Shown: positions 9,441-21,688, counted from the stretch's first letter. The stretch: DNA of 64,000 nt from AP-15 sp963789025 (GCA_963789025.1 CAWBIT010000007.1:186001-250000), one strand, 5' to 3'. Notes: generated by a model not told the origin, from the letters alone. A program made the numbers and translations.

Positions 9441-11547
9441 ATGATCCAATTCGCGATCGACCGCCGCGCCCTCTTCCAAGGCGCGGGTGCCTCCGTCGTC
9501 TCGATCGGCACGCCGAGCGGGTTCGCCGCCGCGGAGCCCGGCGCCGCGTTAAAGCCGCCGCTCGCTCCCGACCAGCTCGATAGCTGGCTCGCCATCAAGT
9601 CCGACGGCGATGTCGTCGCGTATTTCGGCAAGATGGATATGGGCCAGGGTGTCGATGTCGCGATCGCCCAGCTCGTCGCCGAAGAACTCGACGTGCCCTT
9701 CGAGCGGGTCAGCATCGTGATGGGCGACACCGCGTTGACCGTCAACCAGGGCGGCGCTAGCGGCAGCACCGGCATCCAGAAGGGCGGAATCGCGTTGCGC
9801 AACGCCGCGGCCGAGGCGCGCCGCGTGCTGGTCGAGATGGCGTCGGCGCGGCTTGGGGTCCCGGCCGACCGCCTCGAAGTTACGGACGGCGTCGTCGCCG
9901 TGTCGGGCGACCCGGCGCGCAAACTGAGCTATGGCGAACTGATCGGCGACCGCTATTTCGACCTGCCGATGAAGTGGAACGGCAAGCTCGGCAACGACCT
10001 CGTCGCCGAGGGGCAGGCCAAGCCAAAGCCGCCCGCCGCCTACAAGATCGTTGGCCAATCACCGCCGCGTTTCGACGTCCCGGCCAAGGTCTTCGGCATG
10101 CTCGACTACGTCACCGACATCAAGGTGCCGGGGATGCTGCACGGCCGCATGATCCGGCCCCCGGTCGCGGGTGCAGTCCCGCTCGCCGTCGACGAGGGCT
10201 CGATCCGCGACCTTCCGGGTGTCCGGGTCGTGCATGACAAGGGGTTCCTCGGCATCGTCGCCGAGCGCGAATGGGACGCGGTGCAGGCGGCCGAGCGGCT
10301 CAGGGTCACCTGGTCCGAGGCAACGCCGCCCTTTCCGGAGATGGCCGTACTTTACGACCACATCCGTCAGGCGCCCGTCCTCAAACGCGAGGTGCCGTTC
10401 GCGACGGGCGAGATCGACGCGGCCTTCGCCGGTGCCGCGCGGGTCGTCGCAGGACAAGGTGCACGGGATCTGGGTCCCGGGCCTAGGCTCCTACGGGCGC
10501 AACGACGCCGGCGATGCCGGGATCGGCGCGGCGCTCTTATCGAAGACGGTCGGCCATCCGGTGCGCGTCCAGGGTATGCGCTATGAGGGGCATGGCTGGG
10601 ACCCCAAGGGGCCGGCCTCGATCCACCGGGCCCGCGCGGCACTCGACAAGGATGGTGCGGTCATCGGCTATGTGTTCGAGAGCAAGGGCTTCTCGCGCAT
10701 CGACATCGACACCAACGAGAGCGACCCGAGCTACAGCCTCGCCGGCCAGCTGCTGGGCCTGCCGTTGAAGTCCCTGCAGGGCTTCGGTGTGCCCGCCGAA
10801 TCCTACGGTTTCGCGAACAAGCGGCTGGCTTGGGAGACGATCGCCCCTTTGCTCGAGCGCGCCTCGCCGTTGCGCACCGCTCATCTGCGCCATCCGGTCG
10901 GCCCGCAGATCCAGTTCGCCAGCGAATCCTTCATCGACGAAATCGCCGCCGCGACCGGTACGGACCCGGTCGCCTTCCGCCTTCGCTATCTGACCCAACC
11001 CCGTGACATCGCCGTCGTCAAAGCCGCGGCGGAACGCGCCAAGTGGGAACCGCGCCCCTCGCCGCGGCCCGACCGCAGCGGCGATACTTTGAGCGGGCGA
11101 GGCATCGCCTACGCCCAACGCTCGGGGGTGGTGGTCGCGGTCGTCGCCGAGGTCGAGATCGACCGCCATACCGGCAAGGTATGGGCGCACAAGTTCACCG
11201 TCGCGCATGATTGCGGGCTGATCGTCAACCCGGACGGGCTCAAGCGCTGCATCGAAGGCAATGTCGTCCAGGGCGCCAGCCGCGCATTGTCGGAGGAGGT
11301 CGCCTTCGACCCCGCCCGGGTCACCAGCACCGACTGGCTCTCCTACCCGATCCTCGACATCACCGAGGCGCCCGAAGCAGTCGACATCGTGCTGATCAAC
11401 CGCCCCGAATTGCCGCCGGCGGGTGCGGGCGAGAGCTCGATCCGTCCGGTCGCCGCAGCCATCGCCAACGCCATGTTCGACGCGACCGGCGTGCGCCTGC
11501 GTCGCGCCCCGCTGACCCCGGAGCGGCTGAAGCCGGCGTTGGCTTGA
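9441..11547 (+). pseudogene. Molybdenum-binding subunit of aldehyde/isoquinoline oxidoreductase, internal deletion
   Basis: Large subunit of a xanthine-oxidase-family hydroxylase (IorB/CoxL-like) with a Tat-like N-terminus (DRRALFQGAGASVVSIG). The first frame runs to about 10,450 with GKMDMGQGVDVAIAQLVAEE and GGASGSTGIQ. The second frame continues at KVHGIWVPGLGSYGRNDAGDA and ends with PPAGAGESSIRPVAAAIANA. About 45 residues normally lying between AAFAGAARVV and the KVHGIW block are missing and the frame changes there, so this is a deletion, not a simple sequencing slip. A GGGAGG ribosome-binding site precedes GTG 9438/ATG 9441. Confidence 0.85.
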
Positions 11548-11947
11548 TTACGGGTTTTTGTGATCCTTGCCGCGAGAACTTTCACGGCGCCGCGCCAGTG
11601 ACACGCGCCTTGATGCGCGAAGCGTGCCTCTCGCTGTTGCCACGCGCGCCGGTATACGATGGAGTACGCGCGCAGGGGCGCTATTACCCGACGAGTCTTC
11701 GCTTCCTCATGGCCGATAGCATCGCTCCTCGCAGAAACAGGTTCGCGTCGGACTCACCGCCGGAGGGAACCGGATTCTCTTGTTGATCCTGGTCTTTGCC
11801 GCGCGGTCGTTACCCTTCCACTACGCCCCGACATGAGCAAGCGCTTCTCGGATCGGAGTTGGGTCTCGTGAATAAGTCGATCGAACCCCCATTTATTTAA
11901 ACTTGATTTCGATGCGGCGGCTTTGACGCGCGGGGACGCGAAAGACG
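11548..11947. other. 400-bp spacer without a recognisable gene
   Basis: No frame here has a credible start, ribosome-binding site and family signature. Composition becomes more AT-rich near 11,870-11,920. It separates the hydroxylase remnant from the prophage-like block. Confidence 0.4.
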
Positions 11948-12973
11948 GTGTTAAAGACACGGCGAGGTACGGGTGAGCCGCGCTGGGGGTGGACCGGCGT
12001 CTCGCCGCTTACCTCAGAACAATTTTCGGGAATAGGCATAGATCTGGAAGCTCTCCTGCCCGGTCATCGAAGGTCGAGCGAGCTGATTTTCGTGTCGCTG
12101 GGTGACCTCGGCAGGAGGTATCACCGCTATCTGCATCAGGATGAGTTCGGCCCGAGCCGAGCGGAGCGGATGGCGGCGTTGCGATTGCTGCTCGGTCGGT
12201 TGACTTCCTTGTTGTCGCAGCTGAACGCGTTGCCGGAACACGTCAGTCTGCAATTGAGCAAGCAACTCCACGGCCACCCGAGCTTCGTGGCACATGACGT
12301 CGACATTTTTCAGGCGTACCGCAACGACGAGGAGGCAGTGCAACAGGTCAGCGAAGCGGTGATTGACGTCGGACGGATGCTGCAGAATGCATCGGCGGTA
12401 TACGACGCGGAACTGATCAATAATCTGAGCGATGCGGCGGAAACGGCGTTCCGGCTGCTTCGAGCCCTTGACACGATCACTGCGGGTGCGGTCGTCATCG
12501 ATAGCGAGCTGCCGCAGCTTGAAGTGGATGGCTGCGCGGACAGCGACGTTATTGGACTGGCAGTTGCCCGCGGTCGCATCGAGCGTCTGCGATCCCGTGC
12601 GGCGCTCGTGCTAGCTGGTCTAGAGCGTCGGAGGGGGCCGGAGCGCTACGAGAGCTTGCGGTGGTTTGTCTGGCAGCTCTGCGATCTGTACCACCGCGAG
12701 ACCGGGCGGCAGGTTACCAGCAGCGCTGTGGTAGAATACTCGTATAAAGGCATCGCGCAGTCGTCGGCGGGCAAGTTCGTGCGCGCCGCGGTGGAGGCCC
12801 TGCACCCCTCGGAAGCCTGGACGCAGCACCCTGATCACCGGACAGCACAGCGTCGCGCTCGCTTGTTTCCCACGGCTCGCCTCCAGCAGGCGATTTATTT
12901 CGCGACGCGAGAGTATGTTGCCAATCATCGGCGGACCCGAACTCGGCACGGGCGCCACCAGCGGGCCGAGTAA
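11948..12973 (+). CDS. Protein of unknown function in a prophage-like block
   Basis: 341 residues from GTG 11948, family not recognised. It is soluble and largely helical, with Leu/Arg/Glu-rich stretches (LGDLGRRYHRYLHQ, RLRSRAALVLAGLERRRG) and no signal or membrane segment. The C-terminal part (ESLRWFVWQLCDLYHRETG then SSAGKFVRAAVEAL) has the pattern of proteins found beside alphaproteobacterial phage packaging genes, but this is from memory of context, not a domain hit. It is the only uninterrupted frame in the block that ends with the terminase at 16,353, and it lies 45 bp upstream of the ParB/methyltransferase remnant. Confidence 0.6.
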   Translation: MLKTRRGTGEPRWGWTGVSPLTSEQFSGIGIDLEALLPGHRRSSELIFVSLGDLGRRYHRYLHQDEFGPSRAERMAALRLLLGRLTSLLSQLNALPEHVSLQLSKQLHGHPSFVAHDVDIFQAYRNDEEAVQQVSEAVIDVGRMLQNASAVYDAELINNLSDAAETAFRLLRALDTITAGAVVIDSELPQLEVDGCADSDVIGLAVARGRIERLRSRAALVLAGLERRRGPERYESLRWFVWQLCDLYHRETGRQVTSSAVVEYSYKGIAQSSAGKFVRAAVEALHPSEAWTQHPDHRTAQRRARLFPTARLQQAIYFATREYVANHRRTRTRHGRHQRAE

Positions 12974-13017
12974 CTTTGTAAATTGCGCCAGGTCCCCGCG
13001 AGCCGACAATCGCGGGC

Positions 13018-14486
13018 ATGAAGCACCGCACACCCATCGCGTTAACCGAGGCTGGCACCCGCCAGCGGGCCGCACCGAAAACGCCCGTGGAGCCGGTCCA
13101 TCGAGCGCCGACGCCCAGGCAACTTCAAAGCGCGGGCGCACCGCGCGGTCTGAAGGACAAGATCGCCTGGCTCGCGATCGGTGATTTGAAGCCGTTCCCG
13201 GGAAACCCGCGGCGCCATCCCGAGGACCAGATTGCTCGTCTGATGCGCAGCATCGACCGGGTCTGGACCAACCCAATTTTGATCGACGAGACCGGCACCA
13301 TCCTTGCCGGTCATGCGCGCCTGGAGGCTGCCAAACGCCTTGGATTGACCGCGGTCCCCACCTTGACGATTGCCGGCCTCAGCGCCGCCGAGAAACGAGC
13401 AACGGTCGTCGCCGACAACCGGCTGCCGGAACTGGCGATCTGGGACTCCGACCTGCTGGCGGAGGCACTTCGAGGAACTGATCGAGGTTGATTTCGATGT
13501 CGAGCTGACCGGTTTCTCGACCGGCGAGGTCGACCTGGTGTTGCACGGCAAGGCGACGCCGGCAACCGATGATCCGCCGATGATCTGACGAGGTTCAGCT
13601 TGGATGGCCCTGCAGTTAGCCAAGAGGGCGATCTCTGGGAACTCGGCCGGCACCGCTTGGTCTGCGGCGATACCTCGCAGAGCACCTCGTTCGACGTGTT
13701 GCTGGGGGGCGAGCTGGCCCAAATGCTGGTTACGGACCCGCCCTTCAACGTGCGCATCAACGGGCACGCGATGGGTCGGGGCAAGGTGCGCCATCGCGAA
13801 TTCAAGATGGCCTCGGGCGAGATGTCCGAAGCGGCTTTCCCTTCTTTCTCGAGGCGTTCATCCGCCACGCCGCCGCCTTCAGCGAGAACGGATCGATCCA
13901 TTATCTGTTCATCGACTGGCGCCATCTCCCCGAGCTGCTGGCTGCCGCTCGACCGCTCTACGCCGAGTGGAAAAACCTTCTGGTCTGCAGCAAGACCAAC
14001 GCCGGGCAGGGCAGCTTCTACCGCTCGAAGCACGTGCTGATCGCGGTCTTCAAGAACGGTACCGCGCGGCACATCAACAATTTCGGGCGCGGCGCCAACG
14101 GCCGATATCGCGCCAACGTGCTCGATTATCCGAGTGTCAACTGTTTGCACCCAGCCCGGCGTGGCGAGCTCGATCTTCATCCCACCGTCAAGCCGGTCGC
14201 CCTCGTCGCCGACTTGATCCGCGACTGCAGCCGGCGCAGCGGGATCATCCTCGACCCGTTCGGCGGCAGCGGCACCTCGATCCTGGCAGCCGAGCGCACT
14301 GGACGCGTCGCTCGGGTGATCGAGTTGGACCCGTTATACGTCGACGTCGCGATCCGCCGCTGCGAGCAGACCGCCAGCATTCCCGCCCGGCATGCCGAAC
14401 TTGGTCTGACGTTTACCGAGACCGCCGCAAAGCGGGGGATCAGCGCGATGAATTGCTCTGAACCGGGTCGGCGGGAGCAGGCCTAG
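13018..14486 (+). pseudogene. ParB-like domain plus DNA methyltransferase, three frameshifts
   Basis: Prophage-type fusion of an N-terminal ParB/Srx-like domain (LKPFPGNPRRHPEDQI, TILAGHARLEAAKRLG) and a class beta N6-adenine/N4-cytosine methyltransferase. The catalytic DPPF motif (VTDPPFNVRINGH) precedes the S-adenosylmethionine motif (LDPFGGSGTSILAAE). Frames change near 13,472 (one extra G), near 13,585 and near 13,842. Between them all expected blocks are present, including HYLFIDWRHLPELL and LHPTVKPVALVADLI. With three independent shifts the gene is almost certainly dead. DUF5681 and terminase genes follow directly. Confidence 0.8.
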
Positions 14487-14488
14487 GC

Positions 14489-14879
14489 ATGGCCCGAGAA
14501 TATGAGGTCGGATACCGCCGAGCACCCAAGGCGACCCGGTTCAAGGCGGGCCAATCCGGCAATCCAAAGGGACGTCCCCGGGGGCAGCCCGAATCTGGCA
14601 ACCGATCTGTCCGCCGAACTCGGCGAGCAGATCACGATTCGCGAGGGCGGCCAAGCGCGACAAGTCAGCAAGCAGCGCGCCCTGATCAAATCGTTGATGG
14701 CGAAAGTGCTCCAAGGCGATGTGCGGGCGACAACCGCGTTGCTCGCGCTCTATGCCCGGTCCATCCCCGAGGCGCCCGAAGACGAGAGCGCGGTGGTGGA
14801 GGAGGATGAGTTCCTGATCCTGCGTCGCCTCGGGCCGCGGCTGCTCAAATCTCTCGGAAAGAAAGAACCCGGAAAATGA
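14489..14879 (+). pseudogene. DUF5681-domain protein, one frameshift
   Basis: Short protein with the DUF5681 signature FKAGQSGNPKGRPRG, then NLATDLSAELGEQITIREGG and RQVSKQRALIKSLMAK. One extra C in CGGGGGCAGCCC near 14,580 shifts the frame, so ATG 14489 leads into a short dead end while the rest is read in another frame to 14,879. Proteins of this family often sit just upstream of terminase large subunits, as here (ATGA overlap with the next gene). A small-terminase or adaptor role is an inference. Confidence 0.7.
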
Positions 14880-16353
14880 CAATCGATCGTAACCTCGCCG
14901 ATGCGATTTACCGGACCGATTTCGGCGCCTTTACCTGGCGCCTTTACCTATCGTGCCTTCGAGGCCGTCCACCCGGGCCAGCGTCTGATCGCCAACTGGC
15001 ACATCGATACGATCTGTTACCAGGTACAGCAGATGGTGACCGGCCAAGCTCGCAAGCGGCTGGTCGTAAACCTGCCGCCGCGCACCCTCAAATCCTTCAT
15101 TCTCTCGGTGGCCCTGCCGGCTTGGTTGCTGGGTCGTAACGCCAGCACGCGGATCATCTGCGCCAGCTACTCGGACGAACTGACAACCAAATTCTCGCGC
15201 GACTGCCGGGCGCTGCTCGAGACGCCGTTCTACAAACGCGTGTTTCCCGGCACCCGATTAAATCCGAGGAAGGCATCGGAGGGCGAATTTGAGACCACGC
15301 AGCGGGGCTCTCGCCTAGCCACCTCCGTCGGCGGCACACTGACCGGCCGCGGCGGCGGGGTCCTGATCATCGATGATCCGATCAAGGCTAATGACGCCGA
15401 TTCGGAAGTTGCTCGGCGTGGCGCGATCGGCTGGTTCCGCAACACCGCGCATAGCCGGCTCGATGATCCCGCCGAGAGTCTGATCTGTATCGCGATGCAG
15501 CGGCTCCACGTCGACGATCTTTCCGGCATCCTGATCGAGGAGGGCTGGCCCAAGTTGGTAATGCCCGCGATCGCCGTCGAAGCCTTGGCGTATCGGATCG
15601 GCGAGGATGAGGTCTACCAACGGCCGGCCGGGGAATTGTTGCAGCCGAAGCGCGACAGCATCGAGGCCATCGAGGAGTTGAAGCGCGAGGCCGGCAGCCG
15701 GGTCTTTGCCGCGCAATACCAACAGAACCCCACGCCGGCCGACGGCAACATGATAAAAGCGGGCTGGCTGGGACGTTATGATGTCGCGCCGGACCGCAAG
15801 AGTTTTCAGCGGGTCGTGTTGAGCTGCGATCCCGCCGGAAAAGCTGGCGCTCACAACGACTACACCGCGATTACCATTGTCGGCGTCCAAAAACAGGCCC
15901 TGTATGTGCTCCAGCTCGCCCGCGGATTGGACCGTGATGCAGATGCGCGAGCAGATTATTGGGCTCGCTGCGCTATGGCAGGTGGACCTCGTGCTCGTCG
16001 AGGACACCAGCAGCGGCATGGGGCTGATCCAGCTGTTGAAGGAAGAGCCCCGTCTCGATGTCGTCGGCCGCCAGCCGGACACCGACAAGGTGACCCGAAT
16101 GAGCCGTCAGCAGGGCCGCTTCGAAGCGGGTCGCATTCTCCTCCCGCAGGAAGCCCTTTGGCTCGCCGATTTCGAGAACGAGTTCCTCGCTTTCCCCGCT
16201 GGTCGCTACGACGACCAGGTCGACGCACTGCTGCTGTTCCTGGAATGGTTCGCCCAGCACGAACAATACCTTCAGCCGGTCATCGGCTGCCCGGTGATTA
16301 TCGTGCGGCAAACCCAGCGTTGGCCGTGGCCCGCCACCAGCTGGCCTTTTTAG
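14876..16353 (+). pseudogene. Phage terminase large subunit, frameshifted
   Basis: DNA-packaging ATPase/nuclease. ATG 14876 starts LADAIYRTDFGAF. A perfect 13-bp tandem duplication at 14924-14949 then throws the frame, and removing one copy restores FGAFTYRAFEAVHPGQ. The ATPase part follows with a Walker-A-like NLPPRTLKSF, TSVGGTLTGRGGGVLIIDDP (Walker B) and MQRLHVDDLSG. The nuclease part begins SCDPAGKAGAHNDYTAI. A second shift near 15,928 is needed to continue with VLVEDTSSGMGLIQLL and RYDDQVDALLLFLEW. No portal, capsid or tail genes follow, so this is a packaging remnant of a prophage or gene-transfer-agent-like unit. Confidence 0.85.
14924..14949 (+). repeat. 13-bp perfect tandem duplication causing a frameshift
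   Basis: GGCGCCTTTACCT occurs twice head to tail at 14924-14936 and 14937-14949 inside the terminase gene. It adds 13 bp (one base out of frame). The duplication is absent from the inferred ancestral reading frame. Confidence 0.9.
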
Positions 16354-16431
16354 CCTGGTTGCCGGGCGCTGACAAGTCGGCCGCCGTCGCGATCACCCGG
16401 GGCCGCGGCAGGCCGTACCGTTTCCCTGATC

Positions 16432-16497
16432 CGGCGGGAATGCTTGGTTGAATTCCCTGAATGGCACAAAAAAATCCCTGTTCGGCTGAGCAGGGAA
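16432..16497. repeat. Left CAGGGAA repeat array
   Basis: TTCCCTG (the complement of CAGGGAA) occurs at 16432-16438 and 16453-16459, and a one-mismatch copy ATCCCTG at 16474-16480, a strict 21-bp period. A forward CAGGGAA follows at 16491-16497, forming a CCCTG...CAGGG hairpin-like pair with the third copy. The array mirrors the one at 16776-16863. Confidence 0.75.
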
Positions 16498-16775
16498 TTC
16501 ACCCGCCAAACTCCCGAAATCCGCCTCTTTTTCGAGGCGACCAATAGGCCAATTCGGACGGCAAACGACAAATTCCCCCAATTATGTAGTTGTCTCACCC
16601 TGGGCTAAATGCTGCTGTGCAGCATAATTGGCGATTCGGACCGCCGTTAACTTTCCTGTCCTGCGACATGAGCGATCGTGGGCAGCTACATAATTCCGGA
16701 ATTTCGTCGATTCGGGGCTAGGTCATCCGAATTTTGCATCGAAAGTAGCAATTTGGTCAATGACTTATAGGAAAA

Positions 16776-16863
16776 TTCCCTACGCAACGGAGCAGGGAAC
16801 TAATTGCGCCGTAGCAGGGAATCAAATCGGCTCATCAGGGAAGCTTTTCGCCCGATCAGGGAA
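16776..16863. repeat. Right CAGGGAA repeat array
   Basis: Forward CAGGGAA occurs at 16793, 16815, 16836 and 16857, with spacing 22, 21 and 21 bp. It is preceded by an imperfect reverse copy, TTCCCTA, at 16776-16782, exactly 17 bp before the first forward copy, as in the left array. Spacer sequences between copies are not conserved, so the unit is the heptamer plus its spacing. The roughly 280 bp between the arrays has no gene. It holds a 9-bp inverted repeat, CCAATTATG (16578-16586) and CATAATTGG (16623-16631). Confidence 0.75.
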
Positions 16864-17280
16864 CCCTGCGCGGCTCGGGCCGCCCGAGGGCTGCATTCCC
16901 GGGGGCTCGGCGCGCTGAGCGGTGAGCCAACTCACTTTGCCGGCTTGCGACACGGCGGCGGCGCTTTCGTGCCCCCGTCCATCAATGGAGAATATAGGAG
17001 GACAGCACGACCGCGCTGGGGGGATAGCCACCCGAGGTCATCGGTGGGGGCTTCCGCGACCCTCGCTTCGGCGGCGGCCGGCGCTCCGGCACCCCAGCGG
17101 GCGCGCCTGCGGCGGTGGTTGGACCAGCGGTACCGGCGCGCCTCTGCCACTATCACTGAGGGCCTCGGTTAGCGCCCATCTGCCGGCGAGGATGCATGCA
17201 GCGCGGGCAGCACCAGTGCTAACGCATTGCTATGGTCCATATTCATCGCCGCTAGCCAGAGGTCATTCGGGGCAAACACT
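16864..17280. other. 417-bp region without a recognisable gene
   Basis: No supported coding frame, RNA or element is visible between the right CAGGGAA array and the CoA-transferase remnant. Confidence 0.4.
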
Positions 17281-17520
17281 TCAGATCCCGCCACCTCGTC
17301 TGAGATCGGCGATCTCGTCCGAGGACAGACCGGAGCCAGCTGCCGTAGATATCGGTGTTGCGCTGGGCGAGTTTGGAAGCGGGGCGCGCCACGCAATGCC
17401 TTTTCCTGCGGTCGCTTGATCTTGATGACGTCGGTGCCGGCCTTGGCCATCAACAGCGTCGCGCAAGGCCCCGGGAAGACCTGGCCGAGTTGTGTGCGTC
17501 AAGTTCAGCAAATTGGTCAT
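17281..17520 (-). pseudogene. Remnant of a CaiB/BaiF family III CoA-transferase
   Basis: The minus strand has an N-terminal scrap (MTNLLNLTH, then after a frame change GQVFPGPCATLLMAKAGTDV and IKIKRPQ) like the start of family III CoA-transferases. It is followed almost at once by C-terminal-type sequence (LAQRNTDIYGSWL and GLSSDEIADLRRGG, stop at 17281). Roughly 300 internal residues are gone. The remnant's start lies about 30 bp from the IS5-family insertion. Confidence 0.55.
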
Positions 17521-17553
17521 GGTTAGGGTGCGGTGGTTCGTTCAAGTGACTAG

Positions 17554-18847
17554 CAGGGTGCTGAAAAAATGTCGATTTTGGCGCGTTCTGGCTTCCGCGG
17601 TAGTCGACATTGCGGTGGTGGGCAGGTTTTGGAATGGGTTGCAGTGGGCGCGGGCGGAGCAGCAGTACACGGTTTGATGTGCGCGTCGCCTTATTGAACA
17701 GCCGCAGCGAGCAATTTAGGCAGGCGAACGAGGTCATACGCGGCCATTGCGAGGGTGAATTGCCAATCGACCTTGAGCCGGCCGCGATGCCGCATCTTGC
17801 GCAAGCCGGCCACTGTCTTGGCCCAGCCGAAAGCCTCCTCGACGCGTTTGCGGATGCGCTGCGAGATCGCATAGCCGGGATGACCGGCGGTGCCCTCGTC
17901 GATCGCCGAGCGGCGGCCAGTGGTGTGCTGCGCGACGTGCGGGGTGACTGCCTTGTCGCGCAGTGCCATCACAAAATCGGCACTGTCATAGCCCTTATCG
18001 GCGCCGAGCGTCACCGGCTGCAGGGTCGCGGCGTGCGGTTCGATCAGCGTCAGCGCCGCCCGCCGCTCGGCATGGCCGGTAGCGGTTGTGGTCACCGCAC
18101 CGACAATCAGCCCGTTGCGGTTCTCCATCAGGGCATGGCCCATAAAACACAGCCGCGCCTCCTTGCCCAATCCTTTGCGGAACAAACGGGTTTCGGGGTC
18201 GGTGGTCGAGACATGCGTGTCGTTGCGCCGCGGCTCGCCGTGAAAATCCTGCTCGCCGTTGCGACCCGGGCCGGGAGGATCACCCGAGCCGTCCTTTGGC
18301 CGAAAGCTTTTCAGGCTCGCCCAGGCTTCCAGCAATGTGCCGTCGACCGAGAAATGCTCGCTCGACAGCAACGCCTTGACCCCGGCCTGCGCCAGCACCG
18401 CGGCGAGAAACTGAGCTGCGATATCGCCTTCCAGCAGGCGGTCGCGGTTCTGGGTGAAGGTCGTGGCGTCCCACACCGGGTCCTCGATGCCCAGCCCAAC
18501 AAACCAGCGGAACAACAGATCGTGGTCGATCCGCTCGACCAGTTGCCGTTCCGAGCGGATCGAATAAAACGCCTGCAGCAGCAGGGCGCGCAGCAGCCGT
18601 TCCGGCGGGATCAACTCGCGGCCGAGCGGCGAATAAAGCTTTTCAAACTCGCCGGACAGCGATTTGAGCGCGACATTGGCAATCGCGCGAATCACCCGCA
18701 GCGGGTGATCCGCCCGGATCCGCTTCTCAAGGTCTATGTAGCTGAAAAGCTTACCGCAAATCGCATCGTCGCCGCGCATCGTCACCCCCTTGCCCCACCC
18801 CAAGGGATCACAATGCACAAATTTCGCCACCCTTTTTCAGCACCCTG
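17554..18847 (-). mobile_element. IS5-family insertion sequence with CTAG target duplication
   Basis: A 1.29-kb element whose ends read inward CAGGGTGCTGAAAAA on both sides. It is flanked by CTAG at 17550-17553 and 18848-18851, the 4-bp duplication typical of IS5-group elements. It carries one minus-strand transposase. The clean duplication and intact transposase indicate a recent insertion. It sits 15 bp from the FNR-like box at 18863. Confidence 0.92.
17691..18830 (-). CDS. IS5-family transposase
   Basis: 379-residue DDE transposase. It shows the N-terminal IS5/IS1182-type domain (LFSYIDLEKRIRADHPLR, QAFYSIRSERQLVERIDH), the first catalytic Asp in HFSVDGTLLEAWAS, the second near LGADKGYDSADFV, and the Glu region RIRKRVEEAFGWAKTV. 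The GTG start at 18830 gives the full family length, and a second start at the internal ATG of MRGDDAICG is possible. The frame is intact. Confidence 0.9.
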   Translation of the reverse strand: MAKFVHCDPLGWGKGVTMRGDDAICGKLFSYIDLEKRIRADHPLRVIRAIANVALKSLSGEFEKLYSPLGRELIPPERLLRALLLQAFYSIRSERQLVERIDHDLLFRWFVGLGIEDPVWDATTFTQNRDRLLEGDIAAQFLAAVLAQAGVKALLSSEHFSVDGTLLEAWASLKSFRPKDGSGDPPGPGRNGEQDFHGEPRRNDTHVSTTDPETRLFRKGLGKEARLCFMGHALMENRNGLIVGAVTTTATGHAERRAALTLIEPHAATLQPVTLGADKGYDSADFVMALRDKAVTPHVAQHTTGRRSAIDEGTAGHPGYAISQRIRKRVEEAFGWAKTVAGLRKMRHRGRLKVDWQFTLAMAAYDLVRLPKLLAAAVQ

Positions 18848-18862
18848 CTAGTCCTGGGGGCC

Positions 18863-18876
18863 TTGATCTGCATCAA
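18863..18876. promoter_or_regulatory. FNR/FixK-type binding site
   Basis: TTGATCTGCATCAA matches the TTGAT-N4-ATCAA consensus of FNR/FixK/Anr regulators exactly. Its centre lies 92 bp before GTG 18962. A TATCTC hexamer at 18898-18903 would serve as a -10 element with the box near -41, the usual activating position. This predicts induction of the glucosidase-PPK2 cluster under low oxygen. Confidence 0.6.
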
Positions 18877-18961
18877 TGCCACATCTGCGCCGCCATTTAT
18901 CTCTCCAATAGCGCGCCTGCACCGGGTTGTCGGTCGAATATTCACACCACAGGAGCGTAAT

Positions 18962-21688
<2,727 letters not shown>

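Noticed and set aside
16432..16863. CRISPR array
   Set aside because: The repeat is only a heptamer with 14-15 bp spacers and changes orientation; no cas genes are nearby.
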